A stretch of DNA of 64,000 nucleotides. Source: an uncultured bacterium (lineage in GTDB: Bacteria; Actinomycetota; Coriobacteriia; Coriobacteriales; Coriobacteriaceae). Positions 43,901 to 53,967 of the stretch are shown here, piece after piece; the stretch's first letter is position 1; every line of letters starts with the position of its first letter. Location: assembly GCA_905215445.1 (NCBI GenBank), contig CAJMPZ010000001.1, positions 1 through 64,000 on the forward strand. Reading direction: 5' to 3'. The notes below the pieces were generated by a model, which saw only the letters and a program-made list of their open reading frames with translations, had not been told where the DNA came from and ran no database searches. A program made the translations under genes and the position numbers.

Positions 43901-44363
43901 CGGACTCGGAAACCACGACACGGTCGCCTGACTTGATACTCATCTTGCCAGTCGCCTTGTCCAGGATCACGGTCGCCTTTCCGCCGGTGATCTCGATAGT
44001 GTCGCCCTTGTCGGCAACCGTCGCACTCGGCTTGCTGTAGGTGTCCGAGGTATCGGGCTGAGCCTGGATCTTAGCCGTGTGGGACTTACTGCGCGGCGTG
44101 GCGTACTCGGAAAACTCACCCTTGGGGTCGACGTTATAACGGAAAATACCGTCCTCGAGGAACGTAATACGGCCCTTGATGCCGTCAGCGAAATCGATGT
44201 CGACGACATTCGAGGCAGACTGGGACACGGTCGCCGAGTCGACGCCCTTGAGTGGCGTGGCAATCGCCTGCTGGGGATTGGCAAACACGAGCGTCGCTGC
44301 AGTGGCAACGAGGACCGCGCTTCCCTTCACCCACCGTTTCGTAAAAATGGAATTCCTGCGCAC
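37950..44363 (-). CDS. Wall-anchored multi-domain GH31 glycosidase (possible alpha-GalNAcase)
   Basis: 2137 aa, secreted and wall-anchored. Signal peptide ~1-37; GH31 catalytic region ~270-800 with nucleophile Asp480 (LKTDVAWVGSG) and acid/base candidate Asp561 or 563 (IGSDMDGIFGG). Then a fibronectin-III domain (~965-1050), an F5/8C (CBM32-like) domain (~1058-1190), an EF-hand-like DLNDNGVYDVYDY (~1240), a cohesin-like domain (~1268-1408), a second F5/8C-like domain (~1420-1575), an Ig-like domain, FIVAR, a third CBM32 domain (~1750-1905), two more FIVAR domains, a Gly/Asn linker and IPNTG (2102-2106) with a membrane tail. The active-site wording resembles GH31 subfamily 18 alpha-N-acetylgalactosaminidases, which suggests mucin or host-glycan use; that specificity is inferred. 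Start GTG 44363 follows GGAGACCAG. Confidence 0.88.
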   Translation of the reverse strand: MRRNSIFTKRWVKGSAVLVATAATLVFANPQQAIATPLKGVDSATVSQSASNVVDIDFADGIKGRITFLEDGIFRYNVDPKGEFSEYATPRSKSHTAKIQAQPDTSDTYSKPSATVADKGDTIEITGGKATVILDKATGKMSIKSGDRVVVSESASLDLDKKGTVQTLAKEKSENFFGGGTQNGRFLHTNQTIAISNTNNWTDGGVASPNPFYWTSDGYGVLRNTFAEGSYDFGSTDSSTVTTLHSENEFDAYYFVATNEGASNVATEMLQDYYKVTGNPVLLPEYGFYLGHLNAYNRDGWSTTSGQKKWETKGSKSSSEKGDVKYESGMSTGYKLDGTLAAETLNGEGPTVDTENMKATDFDRQFSARQVIDDYEDSDMPLGWFLPNDGYGAGYGQNGYYKTGGVNSDGASSADRLNAVRANVDNLKKFTEYANSKGVSTGLWTQSNLEPDSNPETPWHLLRDFDAEVKTGGITTLKTDVAWVGSGYSFGLNGIKTAYDTVTTGANKRPNIITLDGWAGTQRFGGIWTGDQYGGNWEYIRFHIPTYIGQSLSGNPNIGSDMDGIFGGDPIISARDYQWKTFTPSMLDMDGWGTYRKSPMTHGDPYTGISRFYLKLKAQLMPYIYTSAASAANIDTGNGDAGLPMIRAMLLSDNSEYAASTSTQYQYMFGENFLVAPVYQDTQADENGNDIRNGIYLPNYGTDENPTIWIDYFSGKQYRGGQVLNNYEAPLWKLPLFVKANAIVPMYAENNNPEAVSDTNTKGTDRSQRIVEFFATEGDGTFTQYEDDGSSIENNTTEDDSYGTIDNISYGEHVSTVYSSKAAGGTATFTAEASQGGYNGYDSNRTTTFVANVSAKPTSVVAKNGGSALNVVEVNSQETFDAATPEAGQAVYFYSKTPNLNHYGSDADGTEAEQGESFNNTKITTNPKVYVKFAKTDVAAAAQTLELGGFVNADATLTADRLNENLSAPTNLAAPEDVTTPTSIKLTWGKVDGATSYDLKVDGTVFAVGDAAEFTHTDLAYNSKHTYQIRSRNAEGYSAWSDVLEANSALDPWRNVPDAEQITWEGSLYGSHKAELAFDHEFQSGDGGFHSGGNDLGKALTVDYGRAYKLDKLEYYPRDDAGNGTVTKMRVETSLDGVHWTSQEVDWARSADCKTVAFDGTVAARYVRMTPLASVGNFFSASEIAIYKTDGTDGFAVGSNLNKATISDGDYSNMKNYLGLENREPDTPTFGSQIRDHFADLNDNGVYDVYDYSFTMAGLDGGTKQKGKVAGSLAVIPSKTEVEAGDEITVDVYAADAKNVNALGALVNFKSDQFEFVSESIAQDGSTAGMENLSREKVQFADRTQTINLAFANRGDGKLYNGTGAVASFKLKAKTAGKVELPSTSWLIGPACDALEFASDGTVTMPDVPQPTVAEYGQDAFNITMTNDELTTDDGTNVEKLIQQKSYNALFDNNEGDNGFEFLWNWSGNWDSEGKLPSYVKLPTTMTFAFKTPSKLDSVEVVNRNGGNGTVQKIKAVVTFEDGSTQEFAGGEYDSFRARYAFGLSAENKGKKATKVEVTPLEASGDQMLTLREVNFNYTQGVEAIEGVELGKNQTEFFEGDVTLVDAKATPESAGYPYVTVESSDPSVVSVSAVQAGDSVSYYLRANKAGKAKITVASVLDPSKTASYEVEVKAGVDTSALVAALSKAAGYSESVYTKDSYAALTTAVEAAQKLLDGGQGSYSKKDVADATVKIEKAIDGLKMRPVDEKILINTPENRKNVKVARFSSEADYEGSNAVNALDGDERTLWHSDWAHGTGMPQYLSVDLGRDYDLTDVTFLPRQDGGTNGDIFEAEILVSDTADGYEMGTAASMGTFAFDNDGRVLTDRGDWKQMSFGAARGRYVTVKVIHAGGGDVDAYCSMAELKFYGTAVPDPVAKDDLATAIEKVDAEVAAGDLKAGDYTEASWTALENALASARAILSDENATQDEVDQALRALESARGALEKTPVAPVENPTKKQLKALVKQAKETDTRGKTAESVKVLTDAITYAEDVLGDENASDTQIQAAYGQLKLAIESLKDADSGNQGGSGNQGSGNGSNGGNQAGKPAGDKAQGSKKNGSAIPNTGDQTAATVATVGGLGAIIAAIGAFFHRRSKAK

Positions 44364-44820
44364 CTGGTCTCCTTTCTTCCGAGATGCTGAGGTGCCGAGG
44401 ACGCCCCCCCCCGGCAGCATGGGAAAACGTATCAAACGGGGATGTTCGGTACATTCCGCACAATGGGGCCACCCGTTACCAAGGGGCCAACTGGTAGTAA
44501 CCAGATAGCCACCTACTAGGTCATATCAATATATGGGAGCACTTGCGCAACCAAGTTCGGAAGTCCACCAGCGGCAGTAAAATGAGCGTCAGCGGCAAGG
44601 TGGGCTTAATAAGCCATACCAATTGGTTCTTCAGTCAAATACCAATCTAGCAAAAATGTACTGTTTATCTGGTATTACACAGACCATACCTTTCCCTCGG
44701 GAACTGGGCTTCGCGAAGTTTCCCGAGAGAAAAGCTCGACCGCCGCCCTGCGACCTACCGGAGATTGCTATGACGTACGTTGGCTGATTTGGTTTGGAAT
44801 GAGAGGTTGACGGAGGATGG
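44364..44820. other. Upstream region of the GH31 gene
   Basis: 457 bp without a gene. It holds a run of nine C (44404-44412) about 40 bp before the GTG start, short dyads such as ACCAATTGGT (44618-44627) and TACCA/TGGTA motifs that could be operator sites, and an imperfect hairpin around CTCGGGAA...TTCCCGAG (44697-44726). I could not assign a promoter. Confidence 0.4.
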
Positions 44821-45023
44821 TGGACAGTTAGTTCAGATTTGTATTTTTTGGCCGGGTCCTTACGTGCAAACGTATCGTTTTGAAGCCGTTTTAGACCCAA
44901 TAACGCCCTTTTCTCATTCCTGACTGCGCATCCTTGTCGCATCAGACCGCCAAGAACGACTCATTTGAGCTCAAATCGGCCTTTTCCACCCTCACAAAAA
45001 TACAAATCTGAACTAACTGTCCA
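44821..45023. mobile_element. ~204-bp inverted-repeat element, copy C (MITE-like)
   Basis: 203 bp; terminal repeats of about 28 bp (TGGACAGTTAGTTCAGATTT and its complement continuing into an A/T run). The ends match copies A and B except ATTTGTAT in place of ATACGTAT, changed the same way in both ends. The interior is unrelated. Confidence 0.8.
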
Positions 45024-45044
45024 GCGGCACTCTCAGCCAGCCAC

Positions 45045-45082
45045 AAAAAGGTCCTCCGGTGAATGCAATTCACCGGAGGACC
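45045..45082 (-). terminator. Minus-strand terminator beyond carB
   Basis: 15-bp perfect stem (GGTCCTCCGGTGAAT with its complement, 3-nt loop) followed on the minus strand by TTTTTGTGG. Confidence 0.75.
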
Positions 45083-45181
45083 CCATACAAAACGTGGGCT
45101 CTGCCCACACTCACTTTTTATTCAGCCCTAGTCATCGCGCAAAGCCCCTTCGGCAGCACACGGTGCAACCGAGTCACCGTA

Positions 45182-45270
45182 GGCCGGGGCGGAGGGGGCT
45201 GAGTTTCCCCCTTCGCTCCGGCTGCAAGCAGAGTCGCTCAGTGAGAAACTCAGCCCCCTCCGCCCCGGCC
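45182..45270. repeat. 25-bp GC-rich inverted repeat just 3' of carB
   Basis: Perfect arms 45182-45206 and 45246-45270 (core GGCCGGGGCGGAGGGGGCTG) with a 39-nt loop, starting 12 bp after the carB stop. It may stabilise or terminate the carAB mRNA, but lacks a T-run. Confidence 0.8.
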
Positions 45271-45282
45271 GGCCAGCTCAAT

Positions 45283-48597
<3,315 letters not shown>

Positions 48598-48598
48598 G

Positions 48599-50038
48599 TT
48601 AGTTCTCCTCGGTCGCAGCGTTCTCGGACTCGGCGAAATTCCAGCCGGCGAGGCGGTCCTTCGCGGTGTCGATGTCCAGGTAGTTCTCCTCGCCGTCCAT
48701 GAGTCGCGTAAAGGCGGTAAAGAGATAGTGGGCATCGGTGGGGCCAGGCGAAGCCTCGGGGTGGTACTGGACCGAGAAACACGGGGCGTCGAGCAGCTGG
48801 ATGCCCTCGGCGGTGCCGTCGTTGAGGTTCACATGTGTCAGGCGAATGCGACCAAAGCGCTCGTTCATCACGACCGGCGCGATGCCGCGACGCACCCAGG
48901 CGCGCAGGTCACCGTCGGCCGCATGCTCGGTTTCGCCGCCGGAAAGCTCCGGAATCAGTTTGCCCAGACTGGGGAACAGCAGGCCAAAGCCGTGGTTTTG
49001 CGCGGTGATCTCCACGCGACGGCTCACCAGATTCATAACCGGCTGGTTACCGCCACGGTGACCGAATTTAAGCTTTTCCATTTGGGCGCCGCAGGCCAGG
49101 CTGATCATCTGGTGACCGAGGCAAATGCCAAAGACCGGCACCTTGCCGATCAGCTGCTGTACCTGCTCATAGGTCTCCACCACGGCATCGGGGTCGCCGG
49201 GGCCGTTGGACAAAAAGACGCCATCGGGATTCATGTCGAGCACCTGCTGGGCGGGCGTATCCCACGGCACGACGGTGAGATCGCAGCCGGCACGGACCAG
49301 GCCCTCCAGAATACCGCGCTTCACACCGCAGTCGTAGGCGACCACTTTGTGACGGGCAGGAGCGGCAGCCGCAAGCGCAAAGTCATGCGTGGCAGGCAGG
49401 TCGGCGGCCACAAACTCGTGAGGCGCGGGGCAGCTTACGGTCTTGACCAGGTTCTCGCCTACCAGCGTGGGCGCAGCGGACAAGCGCTCGGCAAGCTCGT
49501 CGACGTCGAAGATCTCGGTCGAGATAATGCCCATCTTGGAACCATTGTCGCGCAGATGGCGCACCAGAGCGCGGGTGTCGATACCCTCGATAGCGACGAT
49601 GCCGTGAGCGCGCAGGTACTCCGGCACGCTGACGGCCGAGCGCCAGTTAGAAGGCGTGGCGCACATATCGCGAACGATCATGCCGCGCATAGCCGGAGCG
49701 CTCGCAGGGCGCACGGCGTCGCCGGGGAAGGCCGACTGGACATCGGTCTCGTCGATACCGTAATTGCCGATCTGCGGATAGGTCATGGTTACAATTTGGC
49801 CGGCATAACTCGGGTCGGTCATGACCTCAAAGTAGCCCTCGAGCGAGGTGTTGAAGCAGACTTCGCCGGTCGCGGTGCCCTCGGCGCCGCATGCACGTCC
49901 ATAAAAAATGGTCCCATCCTCAAGATACAGGATACAGGGACCGCAGGTGCCCTTGCTGGTTTTGGCCAGCATATGCTGGCAAAGCTCGCTGGGCGCGAAG
50001 GTGCGGGCGGCAGCGCCCGCGGTATGGTTGTTCGCCAT
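48599..50038 (-). CDS. carA: Carbamoyl-phosphate synthase small subunit (glutaminase)
   Basis: Supplies ammonia from glutamine to CarB. Catalytic Cys in FGICLGHQM and His in [10 protein letters not shown]; substrate segments [15 protein letters not shown] and SNGPGDPD. At 479 aa it is ~100 residues longer than usual: ~40 extra residues lie between AQNHGFG and [11 protein letters not shown] ([20 protein letters not shown]), and the termini are extended. GGGAAGGAGAATT precedes ATG 50038. A PyrR-type hairpin abuts this ribosome binding site. Confidence 0.95.
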   Translation of the reverse strand: MANNHTAGAAARTFAPSELCQHMLAKTSKGTCGPCILYLEDGTIFYGRACGAEGTATGEVCFNTSLEGYFEVMTDPSYAGQIVTMTYPQIGNYGIDETDVQSAFPGDAVRPASAPAMRGMIVRDMCATPSNWRSAVSVPEYLRAHGIVAIEGIDTRALVRHLRDNGSKMGIISTEIFDVDELAERLSAAPTLVGENLVKTVSCPAPHEFVAADLPATHDFALAAAAPARHKVVAYDCGVKRGILEGLVRAGCDLTVVPWDTPAQQVLDMNPDGVFLSNGPGDPDAVVETYEQVQQLIGKVPVFGICLGHQMISLACGAQMEKLKFGHRGGNQPVMNLVSRRVEITAQNHGFGLLFPSLGKLIPELSGGETEHAADGDLRAWVRRGIAPVVMNERFGRIRLTHVNLNDGTAEGIQLLDAPCFSVQYHPEASPGPTDAHYLFTAFTRLMDGEENYLDIDTAKDRLAGWNFAESENAATEEN

Positions 50039-50049
50039 AATTCTCCTTC

Positions 50050-50067
50050 CCGGTCTCACAGGACCGG
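50050..50067 (-). promoter_or_regulatory. Candidate PyrR-binding leader hairpin of carA
   Basis: On the minus strand CCGGTC-CTGTGA-GACCGG folds into a 6-bp stem directly followed by GAAGGAGAATT-ATG. The TCCTGTGAGAC loop resembles the PyrR anti-antiterminator consensus (TCCNGNGAGGC). Its position next to the ribosome binding site suggests translational control by pyrimidine nucleotides, as in actinobacterial pyr leaders. No pyrR gene is in the window. Confidence 0.45.
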
Positions 50068-50198
50068 CTTAAAGGTGTGTAGTTAGGCCTCGCGGTATTG
50101 TAACCGCAAGCATGCCTCATGGCGTTAATTTCATCAAATTGTTTACGAAATGATAATTATGACTTTCTATGCATAATGATTATTTAATCCCCGTCCCA

Positions 50199-50239
50199 GA
50201 AAAATCATCCCGCGGGGCTTGTGGCTCACGCGGGATGAT
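50199..50239 (-). terminator. Terminator after the membrane protein gene
   Basis: ATCATCCCGCG (50204-50214) pairs with CGCGGGATGAT (50229-50239); TTTTTC follows on the minus strand. Confidence 0.85.
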
Positions 50240-50245
50240 GGCGTC

Positions 50246-51211
50246 TTACTTTTTCTTGTCCTGTTCCAGCAGATCGGACGGTGAGCGATCGGGCTTGCCG
50301 CCGCGGAAAATCTCGCGGCCATGCAGACGATGCTCCAGGTCACGTTCGGCCTTTTCCTCGTCAATCTTGGTCTGGCTCACCACCGGGTCCTCGATCAGCG
50401 ACGAAACCGAGTTCACCTGTTTTTGAATGCGCTCGGCAATGGTGTCGTCCATGCTTACGATGCGCATCTTCCAGTCGATGCTCGTGGCGTTGGATGAGCT
50501 CTTGGTCCACACAAACGTCAAAATGGCGCTCTGATGACCCCGCGCGGGGAACATGCCAAAAAAGGAATCGTGCTGAATGTTGCTATCCTCGTCGATATAG
50601 GCGTGAACGTTATACACCACGCGGTCAATCTTGTCGTTGAGCAGGGCGTTGGTCGCAAGCGCAGCGGCCTGAATCTGCCCGTTGGACAGCAGCTCGAGCT
50701 CGTTGGCAGACGATGTGTCCAACACCGTCACCTCGACCGTGCCCGTACGCTCATCAGCTTCATCGACGGTAAAGTCGAGCGGGAACTGCGTAAAGCCGTT
50801 GCCCCACTCAAGGCCGCCCTTCAGCGCCGTCGAAACGGTATCCACCGAAACGCTCTCGGACAGGTTGGCGGTGTTCAGGCGTCGCATCACGCCGTAGCCA
50901 ATCTGCATGCCCACAATCAGCACCAAGATGCCAATGACCACGGCCATGGCAGTCTTCGTAATGGTATGGCTCACCTGCGAGCCCGAAGGGTCGTCCTCGG
51001 ACAGCGGGTCGATATGTTTTGCCTGGCTCGCGCGGTCCTCGCTGCGCAGCTGCGCTAGCGCCGCTTTGTCACCGCGCTTGGCCGCAGCCTCCTTCTCACG
51101 CATGCGCTCGGTGCGCTTTTTGGCAAGCGTGGGATCCAAGACACCGGATGCATCGATTTCGGAGAATAACTCCGTCACTTCTTCCGGAGTCAAAGGGTTC
51201 TTGTCAGCCAT
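50246..51211 (-). CDS. Hypothetical single-pass membrane protein
   Basis: 321 aa, family not recognised. The N-terminal ~85 residues are charged and cytoplasmic (an Asp/Glu/Lys-rich segment with KRTERMREKEAAAKRGDKAA, probably helical). One membrane segment spans ~88-109 (AVVIGILVLIVGMQIGYGVM). An outer domain (~115-275) has alternating strands and IQAAALATNALLNDKIDRVV. A charged tail ends in DLLEQDKKK. It lies 19 bp after the ABC exporter and likely shares its transcript, so it might act with it, but nothing more can be said. Confidence 0.6.
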   Translation of the reverse strand: MADKNPLTPEEVTELFSEIDASGVLDPTLAKKRTERMREKEAAAKRGDKAALAQLRSEDRASQAKHIDPLSEDDPSGSQVSHTITKTAMAVVIGILVLIVGMQIGYGVMRRLNTANLSESVSVDTVSTALKGGLEWGNGFTQFPLDFTVDEADERTGTVEVTVLDTSSANELELLSNGQIQAAALATNALLNDKIDRVVYNVHAYIDEDSNIQHDSFFGMFPARGHQSAILTFVWTKSSSNATSIDWKMRIVSMDDTIAERIQKQVNSVSSLIEDPVVSQTKIDEEKAERDLEHRLHGREIFRGGKPDRSPSDLLEQDKKK

Positions 51212-51230
51212 AAACTTCCTGTCATATCAA

Positions 51231-53003
51231 TCAGTCGAGCTCGTGCGCACGCGCACCTTCGAACTGCATTCGATAGTAACGGGCATAAGTGCCGCCACGG
51301 GCGAGAAGCTCCTCGTGCGTGCCACGCTCCACAACGCGACCATGCTCAACGGTCGCGATCTCATCGGCATGCTTAATGGTCGAAAGACGGTGGGCGATGA
51401 TAATCGTGGTGCGGCCGCGTGCCAGCTCTTCGAGCGACTCCTGCACCGCCTCCTCGCTCTCGTTATCCAAAGCACTCGTCGCCTCATCCAAAATAAGGAT
51501 CTTGGGGTTCTTGAGAAACACTCGCGCGATGGCAACACGCTGCTTCTGTCCGCCCGAAAGACGGCTGCCGCGCTCGCCCACGACCGTGTCATAACCCTGT
51601 GGAAGCGACTCGATAAAGGCATCGATGTTGGCGCGACGGGCGGCCTCGGCGATCTCTCCTGCCGTAGCGCCCGGCTTGCCGTAGGCGATGTTCTCGCCAA
51701 TCGTGCCGTCAAACAGATAGACATCCTGCTGCACCAGGCCGATGGCGCGACGCAGGCTCTGCTGCGTCACATCGCGCACGTCCTGGCCGTCGATGCTAAT
51801 GGATCCGGCAGCCACGTCATAAAAGCGCGGCAGCAGCGAACAGGTCGTGGACTTGCCACCGCCCGAAGGGCCAACCAAAGCGATGGTCTGCCCGGGCTTG
51901 ATGGACAGATTCATATGGTCGATAACGGGACGCTCTTCGGCATCGCCCTCGCCCAGCTCAACGTCCTCGTAGTTAAAGCACACGTCGTGATATTCCACGG
52001 CGCCGGCAGTCACCTGCAGATCCGTGGCGCCCGGCTTGTCCTGGATATCCGGCACGGTCGAGAGCACCTCGTCCATACGCTTAAAGCCGGCGATAGCCTT
52101 CTGATACGTTTCGGCCGAATTGACGAGCGTCTCGAGCGGCGTGCAGAACAGCGAAATATAGAGTGCAAAGGTCGCCATATCGACCGCCTGCAGCTGTCCC
52201 TGGGCGACCAGCCAGCCGCCCAGCAGTACCACGATCACATAGAGCACACCCGAGAGCAGGCCATACGTCGCAGTATAGACGCCCATGGCGTGATACATGT
52301 TTTCCTTGGACGAAAGGTAGCGATTGTTGGAGGCGCGGAACTTAGAGCGCTCGGTCTCCTCATTGGCAAAGCTCTTGACCACGCGCATGCCCGCCAGCGA
52401 ATCCTGCAGCTGCGCATTGATACCGCTGATTTTTTTGCGATTGTCGCTAAAGACCTCGCGCATGCGCATGTTCTGCCAAAACATGATGACCGCAAACGCT
52501 GCTGTCACCACAGCCATGGCAAGCGCCAGCACCGGGGCGATGGTAAAGAGGATCACAAACGAGCCGATAATCTCGATGCCGCAGATGATGATCCACTCGG
52601 GCACATGGTGCGCCGCCTCGCAGATATCGAACAGGTCGTTGACCACGCGGCTCATCATGTCGCCCGAGCTGTTGCGATCGAAGTATGCAAAGCTAAAGCG
52701 CTCGTACTGATCGAACAGGTCCTCGCGCATCTTGGACTCCATGCGCGCGCCCATCACATGGCCCCAGTAGCTCACAAAGTAGCGGCAGGCGCAGCGGATG
52801 GCATACATCAGCACCAGTCCCACCGCAATCATACCGAGCGCCTGCATAATGGCAGCCTGACCCTGGGTAAACAACCCGCCGGTCAGATTGCGCAGAATAA
52901 TAGGAAACGCAAGGTCAATGGCAGCAAGCACCAGAGCACAAACAGTATCGGCAACAAAAAGCCCCGTCTGGGGCTCGTAATACGAGAGAAACCTTTTAAA
53001 CAT
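51231..53003 (-). CDS. ABC exporter, fused membrane and ATPase domains
   Basis: 590-aa half-transporter with six membrane segments (~1-310, type I ABC_membrane fold) and an ATPase (~340-575): Walker A GPSGGGKST, Q-loop VQQDVYLFDGT, signature LSGGQKQR, Walker B ILILDEATSALD, His switch AHRLST. The family includes MsbA/LmrA/BmrA-type lipid and drug exporters; it should work as a homodimer since no second half-transporter is adjacent. The substrate is unknown. Followed 19 bp later by the membrane protein gene. Confidence 0.92.
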   Translation of the reverse strand: MFKRFLSYYEPQTGLFVADTVCALVLAAIDLAFPIILRNLTGGLFTQGQAAIMQALGMIAVGLVLMYAIRCACRYFVSYWGHVMGARMESKMREDLFDQYERFSFAYFDRNSSGDMMSRVVNDLFDICEAAHHVPEWIIICGIEIIGSFVILFTIAPVLALAMAVVTAAFAVIMFWQNMRMREVFSDNRKKISGINAQLQDSLAGMRVVKSFANEETERSKFRASNNRYLSSKENMYHAMGVYTATYGLLSGVLYVIVVLLGGWLVAQGQLQAVDMATFALYISLFCTPLETLVNSAETYQKAIAGFKRMDEVLSTVPDIQDKPGATDLQVTAGAVEYHDVCFNYEDVELGEGDAEERPVIDHMNLSIKPGQTIALVGPSGGGKSTTCSLLPRFYDVAAGSISIDGQDVRDVTQQSLRRAIGLVQQDVYLFDGTIGENIAYGKPGATAGEIAEAARRANIDAFIESLPQGYDTVVGERGSRLSGGQKQRVAIARVFLKNPKILILDEATSALDNESEEAVQESLEELARGRTTIIIAHRLSTIKHADEIATVEHGRVVERGTHEELLARGGTYARYYRMQFEGARAHELD

Positions 53004-53103
53004 GCAATCCTCGAAGAGAAATAAATAGCGTGAGAAATCCGGTTGAACCGGTCAGGCTGAAAACAAAGCGTCCCAACAAGCATAACGCCGATGTTCTGGC
53101 AGC

Positions 53104-53250
53104 GTCAGCGAAAACGTCCCTAAGCGAGCAAGGTGCCTTGAAAGAGGAGCGACGCGTACTTCGGTACGCGAGCGACGATTGAAAGGCAGATTGCCGCTTA
53201 GGGGCGTTTGCAGCGTCGACTCGTTACGCGGTTTGGTAAAACCGCGTAAC
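53104..53250. repeat. 3'-end hairpin element, copy 2 (after the Nudix gene)
   Basis: 147 bp, starting at the base after the Nudix stop. Same layout as 27896-28043: GTTACGCGGTTT/AAACCGCGTAAC stem-loop, CGACGCTGCAAAC, then a long hairpin with outer stem AAACGTCCCTAAGC/GCTTAGGGGCGTTT and centre GAGGAGCGACGCGTACTTC. Confidence 0.85.
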
Positions 53251-53946
53251 CTAGAGCTCGGCCCCACCCAAGCGGTGCGCGATGCTGTCGCAGGCAAGCG
53301 CGCCTACGACGGTCTTGGCGTCTTCGATCTTGCCGTCGAGCACGGCGTCGATCAGCTCGTGCAGCGGCACCAGGTCCACGTTGACAAACTCGTCATCATC
53401 GGGGTTGGGCGCATCAAACTCGAGCTTGGTAGCCAAGTAGATGCGGATGATCTCGTCGCAAAAACCGCAGGTCGTGACAATAGACGTTAAAAAGCGAATG
53501 CGCCCGGCCTTAAAGCCCGTCTCCTCATGCAGCTCGCGCCTGGCACAATCGAGCGGGTCCTCGCCTGGGTCGAGCTTGCCGGCGGGAATCTCAACCGTCA
53601 CGCGGTCGATGGCGGTGCGGTACTGACGCACCAGTACGATCTTGCCGCTCTCGGTCAGCGCCACAACGGCCGCCGCACCCGGATGGCGAACGATATCGCG
53701 GGCGCTGCGGTGACCGTTGGGCAGCTCAACCTCAAGACGGTGGACGTCGAGGATCTTGCCCTTCCAGGCGCACTCCTCCGAAAGAATCTTCTCGTGCAGC
53801 TCGGCATCGTGCGGGTCGTCGTCGCCCAGCACCAGCGCCGGCTCGTCAGCGACCTCGCCACCAGGCTCGCCCTCGGCGTGCCCATACATGCGGCTGTCCT
53901 CTTCGACGATTTGCGCGTCCACGAGCTCTTCGTTCTTCTCGTCCAT
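53251..53946 (-). CDS. Nudix hydrolase, ADP-ribose pyrophosphatase type
   Basis: 231 aa. The Nudix box reads GKLDPGEDPLDCARRELHEETGF (Gly, Arg-Glu and Glu-Glu positions intact), preceded by VRQYRTAIDRVTVEIPAGK, which is typical of ADP-ribose pyrophosphatases that clear ADP-ribose. An acidic N-terminal extension (~1-55, several Asp/Glu runs) is unusual. ATG 53946 lies 10 bases after GAGG and is preferred to ATG 53955, which abuts it. It sits 21 bp after purD and may be co-transcribed. Confidence 0.9.
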   Translation of the reverse strand: MDEKNEELVDAQIVEEDSRMYGHAEGEPGGEVADEPALVLGDDDPHDAELHEKILSEECAWKGKILDVHRLEVELPNGHRSARDIVRHPGAAAVVALTESGKIVLVRQYRTAIDRVTVEIPAGKLDPGEDPLDCARRELHEETGFKAGRIRFLTSIVTTCGFCDEIIRIYLATKLEFDAPNPDDDEFVNVDLVPLHELIDAVLDGKIEDAKTVVGALACDSIAHRLGGAEL

Positions 53947-53967
53947 CCGTCTCATTCCTCTCGGATT

